A DNA stretch of 64,000 nt from Symsagittifera roscoffensis. Taxonomy: Eukaryota > Xenacoelomorpha > Acoela > Convolutidae. The stretch spans positions 36,465,716 through 36,529,715 of the forward strand of contig NC_087064.1 in the NCBI RefSeq assembly GCF_963678635.1, given 5' to 3'. A model generated the notes under the pieces. It searched no databases. It was not told where the DNA came from and saw only the letters and a program-made list of their open reading frames with translations. Positions 1-10,200 of this stretch are shown here, in pieces; position 1 is the stretch's first letter, and each line of letters opens with the position of its first letter. Both the position numbers and the translations under genes were made by a program.

Positions 1-1688
1 AAAAGCCAAAGAACAACCACCGAACATTTTATGTTTTTGTCTCAAAATGTTACTGATTTTTGTGAAAATCTATGACGGAACACGAAAACCAGCATTGAGC
101 TCGCATAAAAATTAGCGAGCGGTAATTTGCAGACAAAACTGGGATAAATGGTCCTAAAAATCCAAACGTGGGTTGTTAAAAGCAAAAAAGATTGAAACTT
201 TTGACATCGCGAGGAATTCTCAGACATCACAAGGAATTCGGGCAAACAATTTTTCTGAACTAAGTCCAAAAAAACTAGGACGAAAAAAATACTGAAAAAA
301 AAAACTGCTGGCGAGAAAACCGTTGTTTATTTTTTTTATCGCTATCATCATGTTTTGGTGGGTACAAATTGAAACACCTAAATCACACTAGCCTGTGTCA
401 ACTTGAATTGCAAATGAAGAAAAAGCACTATACAGAAGGAGAAAAACATTGAGTGTACAAGAAACAAATGGTGCAAACGAATCAGATTTGTAAAGAAACC
501 AAATTTGATATTTTGAAATTAAAAAATTCTAAAAATTACGAGCAAAATATGAATTGAAAATGTATGAAGGTAGTTTATGATCCAGCGCTTAGCTTAAAGC
601 CTCCTAAAATCAAGTCTTTTCCTTAGAAATTTTTTTGCTCTTCTTTTTTGTGGCATTTGTGGAACTGAGCAGCCAAAAAAAAATGTTGAAGACTGGTTTG
701 CAAGTTATCTTTTATGTGGCTGATTTGCAGTCAGAATTACAAAATAAAAAATTGATTCTTTAAAAACTTACAAATTAGAAAAACGACTGAATCATTTTTT
801 CGGTACATCCGCCTGAATATAAATACGTCAATGCCTTGATATCTCAGCCACGAGAGCTGTTATATTTGACAATACTGGCAGTTTTGAATGCGTTTAACTA
901 AGCAGATTCAGTTCAATCTAAATGTTATTGCTAAATGTAACCTAGAAAGAAGAAACAGACCCAACAAAAAAATGTGAAAAACAAAAAAAGTGAATCTTTT
1001 AAAGTCAAAACTGGACTCGTATTTCACCCAATTGTTGCTTTACAAAGCACTTGGTACAAAAAAAGCAATTCTTGATCCGAAAAGCCAGCTATAAAAGTTT
1101 GCATGACGTTTTATCGAGTTGCTGTTACTAAAAATTATCAGCTCATTGAGTTAGCATCTGAAAGCTTACTTTGTAAAACTATTTTTGTCAGTTTGTTCAA
1201 ATCTTGGTTAATATATGATTGAAACTTCAATATTGCAACGAATTTTATTGAGAATTGCAATCAACAGAAGCATATCTTAACCACAATTGGAATCCAAAAA
1301 CAACACAGAGGCAAAGTGCAGCTGGGCAACTTGCTATTTAAACAGTTGTAGGTTACAAGAAAGACAAAAACTGTATCTAAGACAATTTTTCGCGATCACA
1401 AGTTTTCAGCAGAAAATTTTCAAAACAAATAATACTACATAGAACTATTACAACTCACATTGAAGTTAAACTAAACAATAAGGCAAATAACTGCTCAGAA
1501 GACAATCACAGTACAATTTGTGAAGCGCAGAAAAACATAAACTAGTTTTCAGAATTTTTTTTAAAATTTGACAGTTGCATCTAAAAAATCTGGTAGCGTT
1601 CCTTGAATTTTGCAAGATCCAAAACAAATAACGAGAGGTAAAATATTTTACTAAATAAAACAAAATTAAATTTCATTCAAAAGTATTT
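1..1688. other. No recognisable gene or element
   Basis: AT-rich non-coding sequence with scattered A and T runs. The only open frames are short and have no protein character. I see no inverted ends or tandem repeats here. Confidence 0.5.
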
Positions 1689-1857
1689 GCGCTCGGGGTA
1701 GGTTTTTTTTCTTCAGAAAACTTTTGACTTTTTAACTAGCCATTTTTCCAAAACAAAATTTATCAACCAAAGGGTATTGTTGTCATGAGCTCAAACTTAA
1801 AAACATTTTTAACATGTGATGATTTTTTTTCAAAATTATGAGGTTTATAGACTGCCA
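1689..1857 (+). repeat. Truncated copy of the hairpin-ended repeat
   Basis: GCGCTCGGGGTAGG, a T run, CTTCAGAAAAC and AACTAGCCATTTTT follow the middle of the family seen whole at 10618-11146, 47300-47840 and 47951-48480. Both ends are missing. Confidence 0.6.
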
Positions 1858-1861
1858 GTTT

Positions 1862-2275
1862 GGAGGGCTTCAAAACTGGAGGGCTTCAACTGCTAGTCAA
1901 CAAAAAAATTACACAGTTTTGGAGGACGCCCAGTTTTCGGCAGGAAGTTTTGACTCGATAAAATTCAATTATATCCATTAGAATCAAAAGAAAGTTGGGA
2001 TCAAAAGTTACCCAGTAAAGTTCATCATCCACCTTCCAATGAAAAAGTTTTTAAACAAGTTTTCAATATAAGAGAAAAATGACCTTAAAAATGCTCAAAT
2101 ATGACATTAGTAAATTGATTCCTCTAGTTTCAATTGAGGATCATTTGGTTAAATTATAACGGAAAAAAAGAGTAAATTCGAATCAACTATTTACTGAGAA
2201 AGGAAATATGGAAGTCAGCCAGATCAATTGATGGTTTTTTGCAGATTTTGTAAATGAGTAATCGGGCGGCAAAAA
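1862..2275. repeat. Direct repeat, copy 1
   Basis: A diverged direct repeat of about 400 bp matching 2812-3325. Shared stretches include the region around GACGCCC, the ATCC-TTA-GATC block and GAAAGGAAATATGGAAGT. The copy carries the same decayed finger ORF as copy 2 but is broken by a stop after QIN. Confidence 0.6.
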
Positions 2276-2811
2276 AAATTTATCTGAGACAAATTTTTTA
2301 AGTTTATGTCATTCCAGGGCAACAAAATTAGTAGTTTTTTGTTGTGAAGATTTTGTTTGACCAGGTTATAATTTTGATTAGCAGAAACCACCCCTATAAA
2401 AGACTTGAAAGGTAGGTAACTTAAAAAATCAATGTGCTTCTTTGCACTAGATGCGATGCAAAATTTACTACAAATACTCCTTAAAATTTTTGACAATTTT
2501 CAAATTCGCTGTATTATCCAATAACCAAGCAAATGAAGCATTTAAAAAAGTGCAGAGAAAATATCAATTATTTTTCAACTTTTTTGCAGGCAATGTCTTC
2601 TTTAAAAACAAACACAGTCCTTTGTTTAAAGCTATCATGTGAACTTCAAAGTGGTTGAATTGCAATTAAACGTTGATATTATACAAAATTATTTTGAAAA
2701 ATAACTTTTAGAAAAAAAAACAGTTTCAATAAAAAAGTTGGAGCAAAAAATTTTGAAAAATAAATTATCAAACATTTAAGTTTGGAAGTTTCTAGTGCAA
2801 ACAAAAAAACA

Positions 2812-3187
2812 CTGATGGGCTCCAAAAGTTAGTCAATAAAAAATATATACAAATTTTGCAGACGCCCGTTATTCGACAAAACATTTTCACTCAATAAAAC
2901 TCAATTCTATCCGTTAAGATCCGCAAAAAGGTTTGCGACAAAAAAATTACTCTGTAGATTTCAATATCCTCCTTTCAATACAAAAAACTTTTCATTGATT
3001 ACATAAAAGGGTAGGTACGAGGTTACAAACCAGATATAATTTCAGTTAGGACCATCAAGCCGAGAAGGTTATAACTAAGTTTGATCCCATCAGGTCCAAA
3101 CACTATTTTCGACCTTTACAACCAACATACGTTTTCAGTTTAAGAGAAAAGAGGAATTTAAAACGCTCAAATATAACTTTACTGATA
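2812..3187. repeat. Direct repeat, copy 2 (leading part)
   Basis: Second copy of the repeat at 1862-2275, about 950 bp downstream. It leads into the ORF relic at 3188-3472. It contains an extra block around 3010-3120 (ACCATCAAGCCGAGAAGG) not present in copy 1. Confidence 0.55.
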
Positions 3188-3472
3188 GTGATTCCTCTGG
3201 TTTCAAGAGTGGTACCAATTGATAAACTTAAATTTGGAAAAAGAAAAAAATTGGATCAATTTTTTACGGAGGAAGGAAATATGGAAGTTAGCAACTTAAT
3301 GGTTTTTTGCAGACTTTGTAAATTAGTACCAGAAAAAGATTATTGGAGCTGCAGACTCCCAATGTCGCACGCAAACCCCCACTTCAACTCTGAAATATTG
3401 AAATATCACATAAAGCTTACACAGAAAAACGAAATGAATCCATTGTATTTAAAACAATACCTCTTATTCTAA
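3188..3472 (+). pseudogene. BED-finger-like transposon ORF relic
   Basis: 94 codons open, with FGKRKKLDQFFTEEGN followed by VFCRLCKL and a later H-x-H-rich segment. That order (basic stretch, FTEEGN, FCRLC) resembles N-terminal BED-type zinc fingers of hAT transposases and CGG-binding-protein-like ORFs. The second half of the finger is not convincing and no transposase core follows. It sits in the duplicated repeat, which favours a transposon remnant. Confidence 0.35.
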
Positions 3473-4462
3473 CGTATTGGAAACATCGTTGGGTTTTTGA
3501 AATGGAGCAGAATGTGCACTAGAAACAAAATTGCGGGAACTATGGCGCCAATAATTCTTCTTCTGTCATTTTAAACTCACAAAAACAACAGTTAAAGAAC
3601 TTTTAATAAAACTAATATTCTCTCAAACACCACTGCTACGTCATTCTACTGCTAGTTTGAGAAGAAATTGTTTTCATTTAAATTTTGAAATTTTCAAAAT
3701 TTCATATGCCTAGAAGAAGCAAACAATTATGTTTGAAAAAACACTGCTGATGTATTTCATTTAAAGCTGTAGCAGAGCTTCGAGGAGGCTATGATTTGAT
3801 AACTTGGGTTTCGACTGTTTTCTGGAACGAAAACAAGTTTAACATGACTGCTCGTATTAGGGCAAACCCCCAAAGGTCTCGACTGCCTTTTGATTTCTAT
3901 GGAGTAATTTAAAATAAATTATTGATCAAAATTTCTAAAAAGTTAATATATTACAAAAACGTGATATATTTTGCACAGAGCAAAGTATTAAATAGACTAA
4001 AGAGCATGTCTCCGCTTATGCGTTAAAAACCGCGAAATATATCTTGCGTTAATTGTCTCAAATCAACTAAATTTACGAAAAAAATTGATAAAAAAAGATC
4101 ACAGGAAAAGTATATCTTTTAAAATTTGAGCTCAAGGAAACATTACCTTCCGAATGATTTTTAGAAATTCTGTTAAAAGTGCCGGTTGAAAAGTTTAAAT
4201 TTAGCTATAAAAAAACACCCGAGCACAAGTATTCCGCCACGTACTTCAAAAATTGGAACAAAAACAGGCTTTGCATGTGGACCTAGCAAATTTCAATAGG
4301 AAATATGCAATTGTAAAATAAGCATTTTCGGTTTATGCAGGTCAACCCGAGCTTTTGCACTTGAAATTAGCACTTTTACAATAGTGTTTCTGAGAAAAAT
4401 ATTTTGCTAAAATTTTAAAAGTTGAATTTAATTGTGTTGACACTCATTTGTCGTTTTAATGC
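3473..4462. repeat. Non-coding, with an inverted tail of the hairpin-ended repeat
   Basis: No gene seen. Around 3950-4060 the - strand reads GACAATTAACGCAAGATATA and CGCATAAGCGGAGA, the distinctive tail of the family described at 10618-11146, so a broken copy lies here in reverse. Confidence 0.5.
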
Positions 4463-4675
4463 CATGTCGGGACCAAGTGAACAATCTCCCAACTAAAACA
4501 ATTTAGGGAGGAGATAGTTCACTTAGTTAAAAGTAATATTTTTCAGCCAAGCAGATTTGAGCATAGGTAATATATGCAGGCTTTACTGCCTGAATTTGCC
4601 ATTTATTTGACCTATGCTTTTAGGGGGAGGTTGCTCACTTGTTCTATTTAGGGTGGGGGATTAATCACATGGGCA
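4463..4675. mobile_element. Small inverted-repeat element (MITE), copy 1
   Basis: Starts CATGTCGGGACCAAGTGAAC and ends near TTAATCACATGGGCA. Internal words GAACAATCTCCC, GTTCACTT and TTGAATTTGCCATTTATTT-like text recur at 18267-18431. The ends are imperfectly inverted and there is no ORF, as in a non-autonomous DNA element. Confidence 0.6.
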
Positions 4676-4868
4676 CAAAGATTTTACTAAACAAGTCCCT
4701 AACGTGAAAAAAAAAAAGAAATCTATATTCCGATTTTATTACGCTTAGTAATCGCAAGTGCAATAATTTTATAAGATTTAAATTTGCACACAGAAGTTGG
4801 TTATAATTGCGTGACTTTATTGTTCGAACAAATTGTCAAAATAAATGTTATGGGGTGATTTCAAAGTT

Positions 4869-5085
4869 ATTGTTCCGACTTTCGTAACGAAAGTAACGGC
4901 AGATTTGTGCTCGGGATGGAGTTTTTTTTCTTCAGACAAATTTTGACTTTCAACTAACCATTTTTGAGAAATTTTTTTAATATCATTCGAAAGCTATTGT
5001 TGTCCCGAGCATAAATTTGAAAAGATATTTCACCTGTGATCTTTTTTTCGTAAATTTATGGGGGTTTAAATATTGCCATTTTAGC
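4869..5085 (+). repeat. 5' part of a hairpin-ended repeat
   Basis: Starts TTGTTCCGACTTTCGTAACG and runs through GTGCTCGGG, the T run and CACCTGTGATC, then loses similarity after TGCCATTTT. The tail is missing. Confidence 0.65.
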
Positions 5086-5644
5086 CGATCAAAGAAACCG
5101 CAAAAATTTTGCTGCACAAATTTCGAACATAAATGACCTTGCTAATCACTTGGCCTTCAAATTGAAACTCAAACTTCAAAACAGCTTAGACTACAAATGA
5201 ACTTGAAAAGGGTTTCCAGTTATTCAAAACCAACATTGCCAAAAGTGGGCTGATTTTCCGGACAACTCAAGTCGGTACAACCTTGAAATTGAGTTTTTGC
5301 AAAATTCTAAAGCTTTGAAATCATTTTCATTACGAATCACTTGCGATCCTATTTGATAAAAAATATCAATTCTCAATTTTGATCAACTTTTTTTTCGCTA
5401 CGTACCACATATTGACAAAAAACCGGCGGATAATCAAAAAACCGCCATGTCTACAAACCGCCATATCTCGAAGCCGAAATTGCATCAAAATAATGTAAAT
5501 TACAACAGAATTACGTAACAATTGCATAACAACCATGACAATCTGTTGTTATGTTGCATAACAATGTTAACTTTTGACTTGTTGGAATGGTTATCTTATT
5601 TTCTGTTTGTTGGCCTAACACCGGAAAACCATATATATGTACAC
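5086..5644. other. No gene seen
   Basis: Non-coding. Near 5430-5470 there are short repeats of ACCGCCAT(A/G)T, and ACCACATATTGACAAAAAACC at about 5404 recurs as ACCACGTATTGACGAAAAACC at about 6037. Confidence 0.4.
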
Positions 5645-5936
5645 TGGGTGATTGGCAAGTAAGATGACAGCCGTTAAGATGACAACTGTTTTTGATGGGA
5701 CTTTAAGGCGAAGCTACACGCAGTTCTCTCCCATTGTATTTCTGAGAAATTTAAATTTAAACTTCTCAGAAATACAATGAAGAAAAATTGCGTGTAGCGT
5801 CGTCTTAAAGTCCCATAAAAAGCAGCTGTAAGTCAAAAACCGCTCTTATATTTGAACTGCTCTTTTTACACGTTATAACGCTTATTGGTCGTCTTAATGT
5901 CTTGTAGTCTTATTTACCAACACCGTCTAAAACACG
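5645..5936. mobile_element. Foldback MITE
   Basis: Outer inverted ends GGTGATTGGCAAGTAAGATG and, on the other strand, GGTGTTGGTAAATAAGAC. The centre (about 5698-5815) is a second palindrome with arms TGGGACTTTAAGGCGAAGCT and TGGGACTTTAAGACGACGCT read on opposite strands. No ORF. Related text (GTCTTAATGTCCTGTAGCC) occurs at 9705-9735. Confidence 0.75.
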
Positions 5937-6059
5937 CTCTAGCGCATTTTTCTGAGAAATTAAACTACTCGTATTAGACATTTGATATATTATTTAACTC
6001 CAGTGAACATAACTTCAGTTTGATGGTTTTGCTTTACCACGTATTGACGAAAAACCATG

Positions 6060-6795
6060 TACAGTGCTGATTTAAATTATCCGGACAAAACGAACAAAAC
6101 TTGAGTTTTCAAACGCGTTTTTCTCAAATTGGGTTAAGATTAGACAAAAAGTAAACAGAACAAAAGTTGCTTAGAATTTCCTCAGAATTAATATGGTGTA
6201 ATTATTTCTCCAAAATTCTCAACCAAAATTTTACCCCAAAATTGGGTCATTTTTTTTTCTTCAAGTAATCAAAAGTTACGCTGAAAGTACTTTGTTAATT
6301 GATAAGAAAATTATATCACAAGAAGCCTCTTACACAGCTCAACAAAGTTTGAGAAGGGTTAAATCTCCAAAAATTTGCGCAAATTGTTTAAAATTTGTTT
6401 TTAAACAGAGGCACTGGGTTTTACATAGTAAAAATCACATTTATTGACTATCAAGTAAAAAAATTTTCTCTTATTCTAGTTTTTGGAGGTTTAACCCTTC
6501 TTAAACTTTGTTGGTCTGTGTAAGAGGCTTCTTGTGATATAATTTTCCTATCAATTAACAAAGTAGTTTCAGCGTAATTTTTGATTATTTGAAAAAAAAC
6601 CAAAATGACCCAATTTTGGGGTAAAATTTAGTTTGGAAATTTCGGAGAAAAAATTACACCATATTAATTCTGAGGAAATTCTAAGCAACTTTTGTTTTGT
6701 TCACTTTTTGTCTAATCTTAACCCAATTTGAGAAAAACGCGTTTGAAAACTCAAGTTTTGTTCATTTTGTCCGGATAATTTAAATCAGCACTGTA
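6060..6795. mobile_element. TA-flanked foldback element, intact
   Basis: Ends CAGTGCTGATTTAAATTATC at 6062 and its reverse complement ending at 6793, each flanked by TA (6060-6061 and 6794-6795). The two arms are near-perfect inverted copies of about 300 bp, around a short centre near 6400-6450. TA duplication plus long inverted ends and no ORF point to a non-autonomous Tc1/mariner-type foldback. It lies just upstream of the viperin promoter. Confidence 0.88.
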
Positions 6796-6891
6796 TATGC
6801 ACATTTTTAATTATATTTAATAGCTTTTTTTGTTTGTAGAGTTGTTTGTATGTTCCGTCTAATTGTCAAATTTTATTTTGCCGCGCGGTTA

Positions 6892-6900
6892 CTTATAAAT
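6892..6900 (+). promoter_or_regulatory. Possible TATA box of viperin
   Basis: CTTATAAAT lies about 70 nt upstream of the viperin ATG, which would allow a 5' UTR of about 45 nt. I see no convincing interferon-type response element (GAAANNGAAA) next to it. This is a weak call in such AT-rich DNA. Confidence 0.3.
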
Positions 6901-6968
6901 TGAAAGTATATCGTTGAGTTTCTATACTTAACAAATATAACGAATAAAAAAACATTCATTGACAAACC

Positions 6969-7214
6969 ATGGTGTTACGTTTGATGGACAATTCATTAAG
7001 CTTCATCTTACGCTTGTGGCGAGTAACCCAAATCTTCGCCAGGAAATTCAGACTCAGATTCAACCGATCTTTGACTTTCGGCAAAGCCCAGGAGGAGTCC
7101 CCTAAATCTGTTGTTCCGTTGAGCGTGAATTACCACTTCACAAGACAGTGTAATTACTCCTGTGGGTTTTGCTTTCACACCGCCCTGACTTCTTTTGTTC
7201 TTCCGATCGAAAAG
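6969..7214 (+). CDS. RSAD2: Viperin exon 1 (start, Fe-S cysteine motif)
   Basis: Codes for residues 1-82 from ATG (context ACCATGG) to GAAAAG, followed by donor GTAAAT at 7215. It carries the N-terminal amphipathic region and all three cluster cysteines. The exon is 82 whole codons. An inverted-repeat element begins 7 nt after the exon end, at 7222. Confidence 0.94.
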
Positions 7215-10200
7215 GTAAATTGGTACAAGTGTGATAGAGAAGTCTCAAGAAACTAACCGGGTCCCTAATGTACATAAAGTGCCTCCACAAAGTTCTAGTT
7301 TTTTGCATCGGCGATTTCAACTAAATTATCGAATAAGTTATTGCAAATGAGGCAGGTTAATTACGTTGGAGCATATTGAATTAGTTATAACTGCAGTGTT
7401 TGCTTAAAATACTGTGATTCGGGACCCCTTTATCACACTAGTACCGGTTAATTTATCCGTGGGTTCACTTTTCTAAGTTATCACTCGTTTTTCCACCAAA
7501 TATCATGATGGCCTCGAAAGTGTTTCTAAATTGGGTACAAGTGTGATTGTTTTCAAGTCTTTTTCTCACACGTAATTAACCTGCATCACTCGCGCGAACT
7601 CGTTTGATGCTTAAATTGACAGCACAGAGGCAATAAAAATTGAACAAATTTGAAGCACTCTATACATTCGGGACCCTGCTAGTTTCTCGGGACCCCTCTA
7701 TCACACAAGTACCCCAAACTGATATAAAGGTTTCTTAATTGATAGAAACATGAACCATGTTTTAAACATTTAAATTTGTTCTTAAAGCGTGTAGAGAATC
7801 AAAATTGAAAAACGTGATGAGTCGTTCATTACGAGGCCAAACTGTGCACTAGATAGGCACACAGTTTTGTGTCTGTATGTTCCTGGATTCCAGAAACTAA
7901 TATTCAAACATGTTCCAAAATGTAAGTGGATTCCACTTACAAAACATCCTTGGAGTCCGCTTACATATGAAAGTAACGTAAATTTTGTCGGCACATTTGT
8001 TGTGTCTCGGATTCCGCAGCAATCAAATATAGCTAGTTGTTTTGGATTCCGCAACTGTGAGTGGATTCTGCAAAACGTAAGCGCAATCCGCAAATGTAAG
8101 CGGATTCCGCAAACGGTAAATGGATTCCGAATTTTGTTCATTTTTGAACTTGCATGTGAACAATTGAAAGCCAGAGCTGGAATTCTTATCTCTAGCAATG
8201 CGGAATTTAAAAGCAAGGACTTAAACATCGTCAGCGGAATCCACGAACAAGTCTTATAACATTGGTTACCTAAATCGGTGGATGTCATCTTTCAGTTTTT
8301 GGAAACACAACACCGAATAAATTCAATAGTTGGATTCATTGAGTTGAAAGGGTATCGAAATACAACACACAGCATATCGCCAAACTATGTCAGTATTTGG
8401 GAATGCTTCAATCCCAAATAATGTTTTTCGATGCATAACGCTGAATAAATTCAGTAATTGTAGTCATTGGGTTGAGAGTGTATGGAAACACAACACACAG
8501 CATATCGCCAAATTAGGTCAGTATTTGGGATTCCATCGATCCCAACTACTAGTCAGTGTTTGGGACTGATGGAATCCCAAAAACCGGAGTAATATGGAAT
8601 AAATATGGAACAAATTCATTATTTGGGGTCATTAGGTTGAGAGTGATTAGAAACCCAGCGCATAGCGAATCGTCGTATTATTTCAGATTTCAGTACTTGG
8701 GAATTCATCGATCCCAAATAATGGTCAGTAATTGGGGTTCCAGTAATTCCAAACACTGATCTAGTAAATTTCTTTTCTAGTGAAATCAAATCAAGTAATT
8801 ATAAGATATAATTTTAAACGCTTCTACAAATATACCCATATGTAAACGGAATCCGCAAACAAAATTCGGATTTCACTCACAATTTGCGGATTCCACTTGC
8901 ACTTTGCGGATTCCGCTCACAGTTGCGGATTCCACAACAGCTCAATTTAACTATACACATGTCTTATTGTTTGTTTGTGAACTCCACAAGCTGTTCTGGA
9001 TTCCGCAAATACGGTTGCGGATTCCGCAAATGCGTCTTTTTTGGAGCAATTTTGAGAGGAACAGTGTTTTGAGTAATTGTTTGTGGAGTCCATATCAGCA
9101 AAGAAGATCAAAGAAAAGAGGCAATGATGTGGATTCCGCGACAAATCTGATTTTGGCCTGTTGTGGAATCCGCATACAATGCACAGAATGCACAGTTTGT
9201 AAAAAAATTCATATCAACCCTTGTTCCCACCCCCCCCCCCCCAGCGAAAAGATATTCACTCTGAAAAACAGTTATATGTAGAGTGTTTTTCCAAGAAATA
9301 GCTAACATCACTGTTAGAAAACATAAATAACATTGCAAGTTAAGTTGTTAAGTTGAGTGTTAAATAACAATGTTAAATTACTTCCCAACCCGGTTTGACG
9401 TCTTATGTCTTTTTTGGTGTCCTTCAATTAATACGACATTACACACAATTCTTCAAATTTAAAGCAGATTGACAATTCTATAAATCAAATACAAAGAGTG
9501 TAATTTTCTATAACGTAAACTGCAATAACCAATGCATTATGATGACAAATCAATTTTTTTTCTTCTGAAAATCGAGGTAACTTGTCAATGGTTTCTTTAT
9601 TTAAATAATCAGATAATGCAGCATCAGCTCAATTGAAATGTTGTAACGCTGATTGACCCCCATTTGACGTCTAAATAGGCTGTCGTTTTAACGTCATTTC
9701 GTCGTTATGATCATGCGTCTTAATGTCCTGTAGCCTTAGTGTACTGTCATTTTTTTTTTACGTGGCACGCTTTTTTGTTCTTTCCGCATGTAAAAAATGT
9801 GTACCAACCAATATTGTGTCCAAAACGATTTGAAAGGGTCATGAATTATGCCAAAGGATTAAAGCAATTACTTTTAAATATATGTTTTTGTCTCAATGTA
9901 TGAAAAATTGCAATGGTTTTGATGGTTTTTATACAGTTCTTAACAAACTTATCGGGCAACGTGTTTAATTTTTGAAATAAATTTGGCCTTCATTTGTAGT
10001 TCAAGTTTCAGTTTCGAGTTTCATTTATGTGTTACTTTTTATTGAAAAATTACAGGGCGATCACTGATCAATAAATATGGTTCTGTAGTTATGAATCGAG
10101 TGATTAAAAAAATTGACATCTCTGAAAAAGCGCAATTGTTCTGCATTGCTCTTTTGACCGTTCAACCGCATCTTGAAAATAATAATGTTGCAATTTCTGC

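Noticed and set aside
7782-8288. 168-codon open frame on the - strand and 130-codon frame on the + strand
   Set aside because: Both come from the GGATTCCGC repeats (periodic WIP/GFR-like translations) and overlap each other; no protein character.
9386-9750. A second complete copy of the 5645-5936 MITE
   Set aside because: Only the last 90 bp or so match; no left inverted end could be paired.
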